Made by a program: the position numbers and the translations under genes
Part shown: positions 1 to 9,431 of the stretch, piece after piece
Layout of the letters: each line of letters begins with the position of its first letter
How positions within the stretch are numbered: the stretch's first letter is position 1
Notes under the pieces: generated by a model
The model's database searches: none
What the model was told of the DNA's origin: nothing
Seen by the model: the letters and a program-made list of their open reading frames with translations, nothing else
Assembly: GCA_016183985.1 (NCBI GenBank)
Contig: JACPDN010000013.1
Location: forward strand, 148,308-212,307
Source of the DNA: Pseudomonadota bacterium
GTDB taxonomy: Bacteria; Pseudomonadota; Alphaproteobacteria; Dongiales; Dongiaceae
Reading direction: 5' to 3'
DNA length: 64,000 bases

Positions 1-726
1 ACCTATTGGATGGGAATCCCGTTTCCCTTTACCAACCCCGTCTATGTCATCCTGTTGGTCAAATCGATTCTGATGTCGCTCGCCGTCACGGCCTTTGTCG
101 TGCTGCTCGCCTATCCGATGGCGTATTTCATGGCCTTTCGCGTGCGGCGACACAAAATTCTGTGGCTCATCCTCATCACGGTGCCGATCTGGACCAGCTA
201 TCTGCTGCGCGTCTTTGCCTGGAAGATCATGCTGGGCTTCAACGGCATCATCAATTCCGGCCTTATCAAGCTGGGGCTTATCGATAAGCCGCTGGAATTC
301 CTGCTCTATAGCCCGACCGCCGTGATGCTGACTCTGGCGCATGCCTGGGTCGCCTTCGCCATCCTTCCCATCTATGTCAGCCTTGAGAAGGTCGACCGCT
401 CGCTCCTCGAGGCCGCGACGGATCTTGGCGACAGGCCTTGGGAGCGCTTCTGGCACATCACCTTGCCGCTATCGGCGCCGGGCACCATCGCGACCGCGTT
501 GATGGTTTTCATTCCCACCGTGGGTGACTACGTGACACCGGCCCTGGTCGGCGGGTCGGGTGGCAGCATGATCGGCAACACCATCCAGATCCTGTTCGGC
601 CGGCAGAATGACGCGCCTCTGGGATCGGCCGTTTCGATCGTCATGATGGCGATGGTCAGTGCCGTCGTCTGCTTGTTCCTGTGGGCGGTCGGTTATCGCA
701 AGATCCGCGCGCGTGAGGCCATCTGA
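1..726 (+). CDS. ABC transporter permease, PotB/PotH type (5' end missing)
   Basis: Inner-membrane subunit of a binding-protein-dependent importer of the spermidine/putrescine/opine class. The reading frame is open to the first base of the window, and family members are usually about 280-300 residues against 241 visible codons, so the true start lies upstream. Several hydrophobic segments are visible. The cytoplasmic EAA loop reads LLEAATDLGDRPWERFWHIT followed by LPLSAPG, the contact site for the ATPase. The stop is 3 bp before the next permease, and the ATPase follows, so the operon order is permease-permease-ATPase. A binding-protein gene is probably upstream of the window. Substrate cannot be read from the sequence. 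Confidence 0.9.
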   Translation, partial: TYWMGIPFPFTNPVYVILLVKSILMSLAVTAFVVLLAYPMAYFMAFRVRRHKILWLILITVPIWTSYLLRVFAWKIMLGFNGIINSGLIKLGLIDKPLEFLLYSPTAVMLTLAHAWVAFAILPIYVSLEKVDRSLLEAATDLGDRPWERFWHITLPLSAPGTIATALMVFIPTVGDYVTPALVGGSGGSMIGNTIQILFGRQNDAPLGSAVSIVMMAMVSAVVCLFLWAVGYRKIRAREAI

Positions 727-729
727 ACC

Positions 730-1533
730 ATGCGCAAGAAAACCAATTTGCTGTTTCTCTATGCGCTGGCATTTCTGGTCTTCCTTTACGGACCGGTGCT
801 GTTGCTGCCGTTGTTTTCCTTCAATGACGGGCTTTATGCGATCTTCCCGCTGAAGGGCTTTACACTGAAGGCCTATCAGCAGATGGCGCATGATCCATCG
901 CTGGTCAATGCGCTGAAGAACAGCCTGATGGTGGCGACCGGCGTTTCTATCGTCAGCACGAGTTTCGGACTGTTGGCTGCGATGGGTGTGACGCATTACA
1001 AACTGCCGGGCCGTGGACCGATCATGAGCGGCATCATGCTGCCGATGGTGGTGCCCAGCATCATCCTCGCCGTGGCGCTGCTGGTCATCCTGCGCCAGGT
1101 CTTCGATATTCCACTCACGTTGTGGACGGTGGGGGCAGGGCATGTACTTATCTGTGTGCCATTCTCGATGATGGTTCTCATGGCGCGACTGGAAGGCTTC
1201 GACAAAAGCCTCGAGGAAGCGTCGGCGGATCTTGGCGAGAGCGGCTGGATGACGTTCTGGCGCGTGACGTTCCCGCTCGCCTTGCCGGGCGTCGTCTCCA
1301 GCCTGCTGATGTCCTTCACCATTTCGCTCGACGAATATGTGATCGCCTTTTTTCTGTCGGGCCTCGATCAGACGCTGCCCATTTTCCTTTACAGCCAGTT
1401 GCGCTTCCCGCAGCGCCTGCCGATGACGCTCGCCCTGGGCAGCACCATTCTGTTCGTCTCGACCATTATCGTTATCGTTTCAGAAATCGTGCGCCGTCGC
1501 GGCGTCCCCACCACCAAGCCAAGCGGATTGTAA
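730..1533 (+). CDS. ABC transporter permease, PotC/PotI type
   Basis: Second membrane subunit of the same importer, 267 residues, a normal length for PotC-like permeases. About six hydrophobic segments are seen, the first directly after a short basic N-terminus (MRKKTNLLFLYALAFL). The EAA loop reads LEEASADLGESGWMTFWRVT followed by FPLALPG. It starts 3 bp after the upstream permease stop and ends 4 bp before the ATPase start, so the three genes should be translated from one message. It would pair with the upstream permease to form the membrane channel. Confidence 0.93.
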   Translation: MRKKTNLLFLYALAFLVFLYGPVLLLPLFSFNDGLYAIFPLKGFTLKAYQQMAHDPSLVNALKNSLMVATGVSIVSTSFGLLAAMGVTHYKLPGRGPIMSGIMLPMVVPSIILAVALLVILRQVFDIPLTLWTVGAGHVLICVPFSMMVLMARLEGFDKSLEEASADLGESGWMTFWRVTFPLALPGVVSSLLMSFTISLDEYVIAFFLSGLDQTLPIFLYSQLRFPQRLPMTLALGSTILFVSTIIVIVSEIVRRRGVPTTKPSGL

Positions 1534-1537
1534 GATC

Positions 1538-2638
1538 ATGCCCGGTGCCGACACGATCATCTCGCTCAACCGCGTCTCGCGGCATTTCGGTCCGGTGCGC
1601 GCCGTCGACGAGGTGAGTTTTCAGATAAAGCGCGGCGAGTTCTTCTCGCTGCTGGGCCCATCCGGCTGCGGCAAGACCACGTTGCTGCGCATGTTGGCCG
1701 GTTTCGAGGTGCCGACATCGGGGGCCATCCTGATCGATGGGCAGGATGTCTCGGCAGTGCCGCCTTATGCACGGCCGACCAATATGGTGTTCCAGAATTA
1801 TGCCATCTTCCCGCATCTCAATGTCGGGCAGAACATCGCCTACGGACTGCGCAAGAAGGGCCTTTCGAAGCCGGAGATGGGCCGGGTCGTGGAAGAAGCG
1901 CTCGAACTCATCAAGATGCCGGGTTATGGCGCGCGGGCGAGCCACCAACTCTCCGGCGGCCAGCGACAGCGTGTGGCGCTCGCACGCGCCCTTGTGTGCA
2001 AACCGAAGGTGCTGCTGCTCGACGAGCCCTTGGGTGCCCTCGACAAGAAGCTGCGTGAGGAAATGCAGATCGAGCTGCGGCAGATCCAGCGCTCGGTCGG
2101 CGTCACCTTTGTCTTCGTGACGCATGACCAGGAAGAGGCGCTGGCTCTTTCCGATCGCATTGCCGTCATGTCGGGAGGGAAGGCGCTGCAGATCGATTCC
2201 GCCAACCGGCTCTACGAGGCGCCGAATTGCCGCGAAGTGGCGGCCTTCATCGGCTCGATGAACTTCTTCGCCGGTCAGGTGAAGGGCGTTTCCGCCGGTG
2301 CGGCCAGCATCGATGCTGGCGCCCTGGGCAGCTTGTCGGTCGCGGTGAACGGTCACGTCCCGCCCGTCGGGGCCCAGATAACGGTTGCCGTGCGTCCGGA
2401 GAAGATGCGCCTCAGCTGGGTCGCGCCGACCGGTTCGGATAACGCCCTGGCGGGGAAGGTGTCGGCTGAAGCCTATTTCGGCGACCGTAGCCACTATCAT
2501 GTGGCGATCGATGGTTTGCCGGCACCGATTGCCGTTGCACACCAGAAGGCCGACCGACGCCTGGATGATCAGGAATCGATCGGCCGGCCTGTCTGGCTGA
2601 CCTGGCCGCAGGATGCGGGCGTATTGCTGACGGATTAG
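1538..2638 (+). CDS. ABC transporter ATP-binding protein, PotA type
   Basis: Cytoplasmic ATPase driving the importer, 366 residues. Walker A GPSGCGKTT is at about residues 40-48, the Q-loop in VFQNYAIFPH near 84-93, signature LSGGQ at 138-142, Walker B LLLDEP at about 159-164 and the switch His in FVTHDQEEAL. After the nucleotide-binding domain, residues of about 235-366 form a TOBE-like regulatory domain, as in PotA/FbpC/UgpC. It lies 4 bp downstream of the second permease. Its last four bases overlap the stop of the convergent serine hydrolase gene. Substrate class (polyamine or related small cation) is inferred from family resemblance only. Confidence 0.93.
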   Translation: MPGADTIISLNRVSRHFGPVRAVDEVSFQIKRGEFFSLLGPSGCGKTTLLRMLAGFEVPTSGAILIDGQDVSAVPPYARPTNMVFQNYAIFPHLNVGQNIAYGLRKKGLSKPEMGRVVEEALELIKMPGYGARASHQLSGGQRQRVALARALVCKPKVLLLDEPLGALDKKLREEMQIELRQIQRSVGVTFVFVTHDQEEALALSDRIAVMSGGKALQIDSANRLYEAPNCREVAAFIGSMNFFAGQVKGVSAGAASIDAGALGSLSVAVNGHVPPVGAQITVAVRPEKMRLSWVAPTGSDNALAGKVSAEAYFGDRSHYHVAIDGLPAPIAVAHQKADRRLDDQESIGRPVWLTWPQDAGVLLTD

Positions 2639-3852
2639 GCGAGTTCGGCCGCAATCGCGCGGAAGGCGGCGAGGATGTGCTTGTCCATCGCTTCGTCGAC
2701 CGGCAAGGGCTGCGACGAGACCTTCACGGCGACCATCTCGGCCTTGCGGTCGATATAGATCCACTGCCCATGAATGCCTACTGCGCAGAAGGCCTCGCGG
2801 GCTTGGTCGACAATGTACCATTTGCTGCGATACTTGCCGCCGGGGATGAATGTCGCCATGTCGCCGCGTGCCCAGGCAGTGGCATCGCCATTCTTCAAGA
2901 TATCGTCCACCCACTTCCGCGGCAAAACGGTCTTGCCGCCGGTGGTGCCGTGGTTGCGCATCATTTCACCGAAGCGGCCGAGGTCGCGCAAGGTTGCATT
3001 GATGCCGCCGGCCGTACGCGCGGCGCCGAGGCGATCGACGGTGACATAGGCCGGCATTTCGGCGCCGATGGGCTGCCAGATGCCTTCACTGAGGATGTCG
3101 GCAAGCTTGCGGCCCGCGGCGCGTTCGATGAGCCAGCCAAGCATGTCCGAATTCGGTGAGACATAGTGGAAGGTATGGCCGTGGCCGCCGGTGCCGCGAC
3201 GAATGCTGCTGAGGAAACTCCTGAGGTCGCCGGCCGTTGCCGGATTGTCGACCGGGTTCCAGCCGCTCGCCTTGCGATAGCGGAGGAAGTCACCGTCGGG
3301 ATCGAGATAGTCTTCGGTGAAATCGATGGCGACAGTCATATCGAGCACATGGCGCACAGTTGCGTCGCCATAGGCCGAGTTCTTTGCTTCCGGAAGATAC
3401 TGAATGACGGGCGCATCGGGATCGAGCTGCCCATTTTCAACGAGCAGGCCGGCGAGGCTGCCGGTGATCGACTTGCTGACCGAGAAGACGATATGCGGTC
3501 GATTGGCGGCAAGTGCTGCGGCATAGTGCTCGGTGAGGATGCGGCCCTGGCGCATCACCAGGAAGCCGTCGGTGAACGTATCGGCCAGCATGTTGTTGAC
3601 CGTGCCGTTCTGCCCGCTGGCAGTACGATAACCGACCCCGCCGAGATTGACATGGTTCGCAGGCAGCGGAGTGACGCGCGCCGGATCGTGGGCAATGATG
3701 GCGCTGGGGACGATTTCCGAAACGTGGGAGAAGGCCCAGCGATTGAATGGGGCGATGCGCCAGTTGGCCAAGGTTACCTGGTTCTCGGCATTTGCCGGTG
3801 AGGCTTGCATCAATTCGGCCTGAAACGGCATCCCATCCATTGCGGCACCCAT
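2635..3852 (-). CDS. Serine hydrolase, class C beta-lactamase / 6-aminohexanoate-dimer hydrolase fold
   Basis: Predicted penicillin-binding-protein-like hydrolase of 405 residues. The nucleophile motif SxxK is SVSK at about residues 124-127, and the second motif lies in FHYVSPNSDMLGW (Tyr230 and Asn234), the arrangement of NylB/EstB-type hydrolases rather than true AmpC enzymes. The N-terminus has no clear signal peptide, suggesting a cytoplasmic enzyme, though the start is uncertain: ATGs at 3852, 3840 and 3831 are all in frame. It is the last gene of a minus-strand group with the lyase-like and MAPEG genes, 77 bp after the former. Substrate is unknown; amide or ester hydrolysis is inferred from the fold. 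Confidence 0.85.
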   Translation of the reverse strand: MGAAMDGMPFQAELMQASPANAENQVTLANWRIAPFNRWAFSHVSEIVPSAIIAHDPARVTPLPANHVNLGGVGYRTASGQNGTVNNMLADTFTDGFLVMRQGRILTEHYAAALAANRPHIVFSVSKSITGSLAGLLVENGQLDPDAPVIQYLPEAKNSAYGDATVRHVLDMTVAIDFTEDYLDPDGDFLRYRKASGWNPVDNPATAGDLRSFLSSIRRGTGGHGHTFHYVSPNSDMLGWLIERAAGRKLADILSEGIWQPIGAEMPAYVTVDRLGAARTAGGINATLRDLGRFGEMMRNHGTTGGKTVLPRKWVDDILKNGDATAWARGDMATFIPGGKYRSKWYIVDQAREAFCAVGIHGQWIYIDRKAEMVAVKVSSQPLPVDEAMDKHILAAFRAIAAELA

Positions 3853-3929
3853 CCTGTTATTCGTTCGTTCAAATGGTGCAGCAATCTAGCGCTGCGAAGC
3901 CGGCACTGCCAAGGGGCGCAGACCGTCGT

Positions 3930-4874
3930 TTATGGCATGGATGGGTCGACAGCGGCGAAGCTGTCGCCACGCGCCAGGTTGTCGAGATAGACGGTGGTGG
4001 CGAAGGATGCCGGATCGCGATAGGGCCCGAATTTGAAATATTGCGGCTGACCCATGGCGCCGCCATGGCCGACGAAACCAGCCGCGCGTGCGATTAGTTT
4101 TCCATCCGCCCAGATTTCGACGATCCCGTTCGCTCCACCTTTGATATGAAAGACAAGGTCCGTCCAACGCGCAAAAGGCGCCGGCAGGAAGTCGAAGCGC
4201 TCGATCTTTACGGCATGGGCCGGCGTCACATTTGCCGGGCCGCCGTTCTTCGTTTCGCAACGCAAGGGGCTGGTGAGCGTGAGTGAGAGCGCCCTCGCCA
4301 TATCGCTTTCGAAAGCAAGCAGCAATTTGCAGCCATATGGCTTGCCGTTTGCTGGATCATGCTGGGCCGCATCGACATCCAGTGTGACGTGATAGAGACC
4401 GCCGGTAAATCGCTGCGCCACAAAGGGACTGTCATCGATCGGTGCCTTCCACTGACCGATGACGAGGCGCGTATCGTCGCCGAGCGGTGCACTCGCACGG
4501 TCGATCCACATCGAGAAGCCATAATATAGGTCGTCGCCGAAGCTGGGGCCGAGGTCAAAACTCTCCCAGATTTCGGCACGTTCCTTTTCATCAGGCGTGT
4601 ACTCGGCGTAACGCCCGGCGACCAGGCACGACGTCGCCTTGGGCACCCAGGTCGCCGTGCCGAAGACCGGTTCTCGGATACGCAGCTTCAGCGCCTGGCT
4701 GCCGTCGCGGACCTGTTCTTTGCTCAGCGAGATCTGGCCTTCCGGTCGCTCGCAGGGAACGAAGGAATCTTCATAAGCGACGGCCTCGAACGTCTCTCGT
4801 ATCGGACGCAGCGTTTTCGCGTCCGCTGGCAACGTGCTGGCAAGAAGAACGCCTATGATCAGCCGGCGCAGCAC
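3930..4874 (-). CDS. Secreted protein resembling heparin-lyase-I-type polysaccharide lyases
   Basis: A 314-residue exported protein. The N-terminus MLRRLIIGVLLASTLPADA is a typical Sec signal peptide. The mature part has the look of a beta-jelly-roll polysaccharide lyase (Polysacc_lyase family): YYGFSMWIDRAS, VIGQWKAP and a late segment with IVEIWADGKLIARAAG. The four Cys at about residues 41, 63, 172 and 206 could form disulfides. It starts 13 bp after the MAPEG gene stop, so the two are likely co-transcribed. I did not identify catalytic residues, so lyase activity is a family-level inference; a non-catalytic glycan-binding role is possible. Confidence 0.65.
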   Translation of the reverse strand: MLRRLIIGVLLASTLPADAKTLRPIRETFEAVAYEDSFVPCERPEGQISLSKEQVRDGSQALKLRIREPVFGTATWVPKATSCLVAGRYAEYTPDEKERAEIWESFDLGPSFGDDLYYGFSMWIDRASAPLGDDTRLVIGQWKAPIDDSPFVAQRFTGGLYHVTLDVDAAQHDPANGKPYGCKLLLAFESDMARALSLTLTSPLRCETKNGGPANVTPAHAVKIERFDFLPAPFARWTDLVFHIKGGANGIVEIWADGKLIARAAGFVGHGGAMGQPQYFKFGPYRDPASFATTVYLDNLARGDSFAAVDPSMP

Positions 4875-4887
4875 GGTGTGGCGGCGT

Positions 4888-5286
4888 TCAGATCAATTCG
4901 GTGACGAGGAGAATGAGGCCAACTATCGATACCGCCCAGGTGGCGGTGCGCAGCCAGGGAACACCGATGAGATAGATGATCGCATAGACGAGGCGTGCCC
5001 AGAAGAAGAGCTGCGCCCCCAGAACTGTCATGGGCGAGCTGTGGCCGGTCACCTGCACAATCAGCACCAGGATGGCGAAAAGCGGCAGGTTCTCCAGCAT
5101 GTTGCGATGCGCCCGTCCAGCGCGGCCGGCAAGGCCCATGGCAGTCGGCATGTTCTCGCGATTGCTGGCCAAGGCCGGCAGGCCGACCTGCGTTTGCAGC
5201 ATGATGGCGGCAACAACCATTTGGACGAGGCAGAGAATGACGCTCCATACCAGGAGCGAGAGTTCCGTCGGCAGCTCAATCGGCAT
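4888..5286 (-). CDS. MAPEG family membrane protein
   Basis: A 132-residue integral membrane protein with four hydrophobic segments and the MAPEG-like stretch GLAGRAGRAHRNMLENLPLF, in which the Arg, Asn and Glu residues are family hallmarks. MAPEG proteins include membrane glutathione S-transferases and eicosanoid enzymes; bacterial members are mostly uncharacterised. The start at 5286 was chosen because GGGGAG lies 6 bases upstream of it, while the ATG at 5292 directly abuts that sequence. The frame stays open further upstream, but through the terminator of gap, which argues against a longer protein. It heads the minus-strand group with the lyase-like gene. Confidence 0.82.
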   Translation of the reverse strand: MPIELPTELSLLVWSVILCLVQMVVAAIMLQTQVGLPALASNRENMPTAMGLAGRAGRAHRNMLENLPLFAILVLIVQVTGHSSPMTVLGAQLFFWARLVYAIIYLIGVPWLRTATWAVSIVGLILLVTELI

Positions 5287-5351
5287 CGCCATCTCCCCTA
5301 AAGAACGGACCGCAATAATAACCTGGGTCGGTAGCGATCGGTAGTGGCACC

Positions 5352-5390
5352 AAAAAAGAAAAGCCCCCGCGCACGGGCGCGAGGGCTTCT
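5352..5390 (-). terminator. Rho-independent terminator of gap
   Basis: A GC-rich inverted repeat (arms about 5361-5372 and 5377-5388) is followed, reading leftward, by a run of T (TTCTTTTTT). It sits 24 bp past the gap stop codon on the minus strand and separates gap from the MAPEG gene. Confidence 0.85.
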
Positions 5391-5413
5391 TTGGCCGAAA
5401 AAGGAACGAGTTC

Positions 5414-6424
5414 TTAGCCGAGCTTGCCGACGGCGACGAGGGTGTCGCACATGCGGTTGGAGAAGCCCCATTCATTGTCATACCAGCTCAGCACACGGAC
5501 CAGCGTGCCTTCGATGACCTGGGTCTGCGACAGGTCGAAGGTCGAGCTGTTCTGGTTGTGGTTGAAGTCGATCGAGACCAGTGGCTGGTCATTGGTGCCA
5601 AGGATGCCCTTCAGCGGACCGCTGGCGGCGGCCTTCACGATGGCAGCGTTGACCTTTTCCTTGGTCGTTGCCTTCTTGGCCACGAACTTGAAGTCGACGA
5701 CGGAGACGTTCGGCGTCGGCACGCGGATCGACGAACCGTCGAGCTTGCCGGCCATTTCCGGCAGGACGAGGCCGACGGCCTTGGCGGCACCGGTCGTGGT
5801 CGGGATCATGCTGAGCGCTGCTGCGCGGGCGCGGTAGAGATCCTTGTGCATGGTGTCGAGCGTCGGCTGGTCGCCGGTATAGGAATGGATCGTCGTCATG
5901 TAGCCATGCTCGATGCCGACGGCTTTGTTGAGGACGGCAACGACCGGCACCAGGCAGTTGGTGGTGCAGGAGGCGTTGGAGATGATCTTGTGCGCCTTCT
6001 TCAACTTCTTGTCGTTGACGCCGTAGACGACGGTGAGGTCGGAATTGGTGCCCGGCGCCGAAATGACGACGCGCTTGGCGCCGGCATGGATGTGCTGCAT
6101 CGCCTTTTCACGGTCGGTGAAGAGGCCGGTGCATTCGGCAACCACGTCGATCTTCAGATCCTTCCACGGCAGCTTGGCGGGATCGCGCTCGGCCGTCACG
6201 GTGATCCAGCCGCGGCCGACATCCATGGCGCCCGCCTTGGTCTTCACGTCGCCCGGGAAGGCGCCGTGCACGGAATCGCGACGGAAGAGATGCGCATTGG
6301 TCTCGACGGGACCGAGGTCGTTGATCGCGACGATCTCGAGATCCTTGCGGCCCGATTCCATCATCGCGCGAAGCACGAGACGGCCGATGCGGCCGAAGCC
6401 ATTGATCGCAACCCGAATTGCCAT
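5414..6424 (-). CDS. gap: Type I glyceraldehyde-3-phosphate dehydrogenase
   Basis: Cytoplasmic glycolytic/gluconeogenic enzyme converting glyceraldehyde 3-phosphate to 1,3-bisphosphoglycerate with NAD(P). It has 336 residues, the normal length. The Rossmann motif INGFGRIGR is at residues 7-15, catalytic Cys153 in SNASCTTNC, and the base His180 in [10 protein letters not shown]. The start at 6424 ([15 protein letters not shown]) fits family N-termini and is preceded by AGAAAGG; an ATG 27 bases upstream would add a non-conserved leader. tkt lies upstream on the same strand, but a 146 bp gap with a dispersed palindrome separates them. Asp36 at the end of the second strand suggests NAD preference. 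Confidence 0.97.
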   Translation of the reverse strand: MAIRVAINGFGRIGRLVLRAMMESGRKDLEIVAINDLGPVETNAHLFRRDSVHGAFPGDVKTKAGAMDVGRGWITVTAERDPAKLPWKDLKIDVVAECTGLFTDREKAMQHIHAGAKRVVISAPGTNSDLTVVYGVNDKKLKKAHKIISNASCTTNCLVPVVAVLNKAVGIEHGYMTTIHSYTGDQPTLDTMHKDLYRARAAALSMIPTTTGAAKAVGLVLPEMAGKLDGSSIRVPTPNVSVVDFKFVAKKATTKEKVNAAIVKAAASGPLKGILGTNDQPLVSIDFNHNQNSSTFDLSQTQVIEGTLVRVLSWYDNEWGFSNRMCDTLVAVGKLG

Positions 6425-6467
6425 GTCAGTACCTTTCTTGACGTTCAGCAAAATGCCCTAACCATCT

Positions 6468-6546
6468 CGTCATGCCCGGACTTGTTCCGGGCATCCACTC
6501 TCTCAACTGCGCGAGTGGATCCCCGGGACTTCGCCCGGGGATGACG
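6468..6546. repeat. Dispersed palindromic repeat, copy A
   Basis: A 79 bp element bounded by CGTCATGCCCGG on the left and CCCGGGGATGACG on the right, so its ends are inverted copies of each other. Inside are two further hairpins, one around CCGGACTTGTTCCGG and one around CCCCGGGACTTCGCCCGGGG. The same unit recurs at 63749-63880 in a rearranged form. It lies between tkt and gap and may act as a transcript-stabilising or partly terminating structure. Confidence 0.85.
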
Positions 6547-6571
6547 AATATGGGGTTGATCTAGTCGTACG

Positions 6572-8569
6572 TTAAAGCTTCGCCGTCACGGCCTCAACGA
6601 TGGCCGCAGGCGTGATGCCGAAATTGGTGTAGAGATCGTTGATCGGAGCGGAAGCGCCGAAGCCCTTCATGCCGATGAAGATGCCGTCCGTGCCGATGTA
6701 GCGCTCCCAGCCGAAGCCAATGGCGGCCTCGACCGCGACCTTGAGGCCGGAACCCAGCACTTCCTTCTTATAGGCAGCCGATTGTTGCTCGAAGAGTTCC
6801 CAACTCGGCATCGAGACAACGGCCGTGCCGATGCCTTTTTCTTCGAGGATCTTCTGCGCCTCGACCGCGATCGCAACTTCGGAACCGGTCGCCATCAAGG
6901 TCACCTTGCGTTCCTTCTGCGTCGGGCGGATGACATAGGCACCGCGCGCGCAGTGGTTCGCGTTAGCGGCGTCGGCGCGGAGATGCGGCAACGCCTGGCG
7001 GGTGAGGGCGAGGATCGACGGACGATCCTTGGTGGTGAGGGCAAGGGCCCAGCACTCGGCTGTCTCCATCGTGTCGCAGGGACGGAAGACGAGGAGGTTG
7101 GGGATGGCACGCAGGGCGGCCAATTGTTCGACCGGCTGATGGGTCGGACCGTCTTCGCCGAGGCCGATCGAGTCATGCGTCATGACATAGACGACGCGCT
7201 GGTTCATCAGCGCCGAGAGGCGGATGGCCGGGCGGCAGTAATCGGTGAACACCAGGAAGGTGCCGCCGAACGGAATGATGCCGCCATGGAGCGCCATGCC
7301 GTTCATCGCCGCCGCCATGCCGTGCTCACGGATGCCGTAGTAGATGTAGTTGCCGCCGTAATTCTCGGCCGTGACCGGCTTTGTGGTCTTGGCCTTGGTG
7401 TTGTTCGAGCCGGTGAGGTCGGCGGAACCGCCGATCAGCTCCGGAATGGCTGGGACCAGGGTATCGAGCACCAGCTGCGAGGACTGGCGGGTGGCGAGCT
7501 TCGGCGCATCCTTGGCGATGGTCGATTTCAACTCGCCCAGGACTTCCGCGAAATTGGCGGGCAGCTCGCCCTTCATCGCGCGTTCGAACTCGGTCTTCTG
7601 GCTGTTGGCGTCGAGGCGCTTGCTCCAGGCATTCATGTCGGCGGTGCCGCGGCTGCCGATACCGGCCCAGGCTGATTTGATCTCACCCGGAATCTCGAAG
7701 GGCGCGTGGCTCCAGCCGAGCTTCTCGCGGGCACCGGCCACTTCGTCCTTGCCGAGCGGCGAGCCGTGGGTGGCTGAGGTGCCGGCCTTTTTCGGTGCGC
7801 CGAAACCGATCACCGTCTTGCAGGCGATCAGGCTGGGCTTGGACGACTTCTTCGCGGCGGCGATGGCGGCCGAGACGGCCTCGGCGTCATGGCCGTCGAC
7901 CCGCGTGGTCGCCCAGCCGCTGGCTTCGAAGCGCTTCAACTGATCGTCGGAGCAGGAAAGGGAGACGGCGCCGTCGATCGAGATGCCGTTATCGTCGAAG
8001 AGGACGACGAGCTTGTTGAGCTTCAGATGGCCGGCCAGCGAAATCGCCTCGTGGCTGATGCCTTCCATGAGGCAGCCGTCACCAGCGATGACATAGGTGT
8101 AATGGTCGACCAGATCATCACCGAAGCGCGCATTCAGCATGCGTTCGGCCAGGGCGAAACCGACCGAATTGGCAATGCCTTGGCCGAGCGGCCCTGTCGT
8201 GGTCTCGACGCCCGGCGTATGACCAAATTCCGGATGGCCTGGTGTCTTGCTACCCCATTGGCGGAAGCGCTTCAGCTCGTCGATCGTCACCCCCGGCACG
8301 CCGGTGAGGTGGAGGAGCGAATACATCAGCATCGAGCCGTGGCCGGCTGACAGGATGAATCGGTCGCGATCCGGCCAGCCCGGATTGGCGGCATTGAACT
8401 TCAGATGGCGCTGAAAGAGCACCGTTGCCACATCGGCCATGCCCATCGGCATGCCCGGGTGGCCGGAATTGGCGGCCTCAACCGCATCCATCGACAAAGC
8501 GCGGATGGCATTGGCAAGGTCCTTGTGGGGGATTGTGCTCTTGGCGGCAGTAGCCGTGTTGGCGTCCAT
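6572..8569 (-). CDS. tkt: Transketolase
   Basis: Thiamine-diphosphate enzyme of the pentose phosphate pathway, transferring two-carbon units between sugar phosphates. About 665 residues, standard for bacterial Tkt. The ThDP motif [12 protein letters not shown] is near residue 155, [14 protein letters not shown] near 85, and the pyrimidine-domain segments [13 protein letters not shown] and [14 protein letters not shown] near 405-440. Four ATGs cluster at the start; AAGGA is best placed (6 bases) for the one at 8569. An ATG 18 bases upstream at 8587 would place this ribosome site inside the gene. gap follows on the same strand, giving a small central-carbon group. Confidence 0.97.
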   Translation of the reverse strand: MDANTATAAKSTIPHKDLANAIRALSMDAVEAANSGHPGMPMGMADVATVLFQRHLKFNAANPGWPDRDRFILSAGHGSMLMYSLLHLTGVPGVTIDELKRFRQWGSKTPGHPEFGHTPGVETTTGPLGQGIANSVGFALAERMLNARFGDDLVDHYTYVIAGDGCLMEGISHEAISLAGHLKLNKLVVLFDDNGISIDGAVSLSCSDDQLKRFEASGWATTRVDGHDAEAVSAAIAAAKKSSKPSLIACKTVIGFGAPKKAGTSATHGSPLGKDEVAGAREKLGWSHAPFEIPGEIKSAWAGIGSRGTADMNAWSKRLDANSQKTEFERAMKGELPANFAEVLGELKSTIAKDAPKLATRQSSQLVLDTLVPAIPELIGGSADLTGSNNTKAKTTKPVTAENYGGNYIYYGIREHGMAAAMNGMALHGGIIPFGGTFLVFTDYCRPAIRLSALMNQRVVYVMTHDSIGLGEDGPTHQPVEQLAALRAIPNLLVFRPCDTMETAECWALALTTKDRPSILALTRQALPHLRADAANANHCARGAYVIRPTQKERKVTLMATGSEVAIAVEAQKILEEKGIGTAVVSMPSWELFEQQSAAYKKEVLGSGLKVAVEAAIGFGWERYIGTDGIFIGMKGFGASAPINDLYTNFGITPAAIVEAVTAKL

Positions 8570-8864
8570 CATCATTCCTTGGATCACCGGTAAATGCCGG
8601 GAATCCTAACGTGGCGGCCGACCGATCCGGCCGCCGGATCGGGGCGGAACATGCCCGCCTGAGACGCGCAGGTCAACACCGGATTCCCGCTGAATTTGGC
8701 GCAAAGTGCCAAGTTCTTGCAGCCCTGTGACAGATTGGCGGGCAGCATCGGTTGACGCCGCTTCAAGAGGTCGAGTAAACGAGAAGAACAAGATCTTTGA
8801 AACTGGCCCTTTGAGGCTGGAAACAGAATCGGACCGTCGCAACCGGGGGCAGGAACCGACAAGG
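8570..8864. other. Divergent intergenic region between tkt and the zapA operon
   Basis: This 295 bp stretch must hold promoters for tkt (leftward) and the zapA operon (rightward). The one local structure I see is an interrupted palindrome, TTGGC-N7-GCCAA (8696-8712), which could be an operator. No convincing -35/-10 pair and no coding potential was found. Confidence 0.4.
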
Positions 8865-9092
8865 ATGTCCAAACTGGATATGGCATTGGGCCGCCTCGAT
8901 GCGGCGATGGCACGGCTGGATTCCGCGGTCGAGGAAAGTTCCTCTCGCGGCTACCGGGATCGCGATTTGCTGCAGACGGAATTGGCGGTCCTGCGGCAGA
9001 CCTACACGCTGCTGCAGACCGAAGCTCGCTTGGTCTCCGACCGGCTCGATGATGTAATCGGCCGCATGCATACCGTGACCGAGGGGGCCTGA
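8865..9092 (+). CDS. DUF4164-like small coiled-coil protein
   Basis: A 75-residue protein, MSKLDMALGRLDAAMARLDS at its start, rich in Leu/Ala/Glu heptads and probably one long coiled coil. Small DUF4164 proteins occur just upstream of zapA in many alphaproteobacteria, and this one ends 5 bp before zapA. No enzymatic motif is present. The frame is open further upstream but that part is low in family-like sequence; the ATG at 8865 with AGGA about 10 bases before it is preferred. A link with cell division is inferred only from its neighbour. Confidence 0.72.
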   Translation: MSKLDMALGRLDAAMARLDSAVEESSSRGYRDRDLLQTELAVLRQTYTLLQTEARLVSDRLDDVIGRMHTVTEGA

Positions 9093-9097
9093 AAATC

Positions 9098-9427
9098 ATG
9101 CCGACCGTCACCATCGCGCTCAATGGCCGCAACTACGACATCGCCTGCGGTGAGGGCGAGGAAGCGCGGGTCCAGGAACTGGCGGGTGAACTCCGTCGCC
9201 GCATGGAGGGGCTCGCCAAGAACGCCGGTCCGGTTGCCGAAAACCTGCTCTTCGCGCTGACCGGCATCCTGTTGGCCGACGAGCTCGACCAGAAGAATCG
9301 CCAGATCGCCCAGTTGAAAGGCCAGCAGGAAGATCTCGTGCAGCGGCGTGAAATCGCCCTTGCCGATACCATCGAACGGCTGGCCGTGAAGATTGAGGCT
9401 ATTGCAGCCAGGCTGGAAGCAGCCTAA
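9098..9427 (+). CDS. zapA: Cell division protein ZapA
   Basis: Cytosolic protein that binds FtsZ filaments and helps bundle the Z-ring. It has 109 residues, normal for ZapA. The N-terminal part TVTIALNGRNYDIACGEGEE forms the small alpha/beta head, followed by a conserved ALTGILLADEL segment and a C-terminal coiled coil (about residues 60-109). It starts 5 bp after the DUF4164-like gene, and the 6S RNA follows directly, the classic zapA-ssrS-5-FCL arrangement of proteobacteria. Confidence 0.93.
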   Translation: MPTVTIALNGRNYDIACGEGEEARVQELAGELRRRMEGLAKNAGPVAENLLFALTGILLADELDQKNRQIAQLKGQQEDLVQRREIALADTIERLAVKIEAIAARLEAA

Positions 9428-9431
9428 GTAC

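Noticed and set aside
1472..2914. A 480-codon minus-strand open frame over the PotA-like gene and hydrolase end
   Set aside because: It crosses two well-supported genes and has no recognisable motif or ribosome site.
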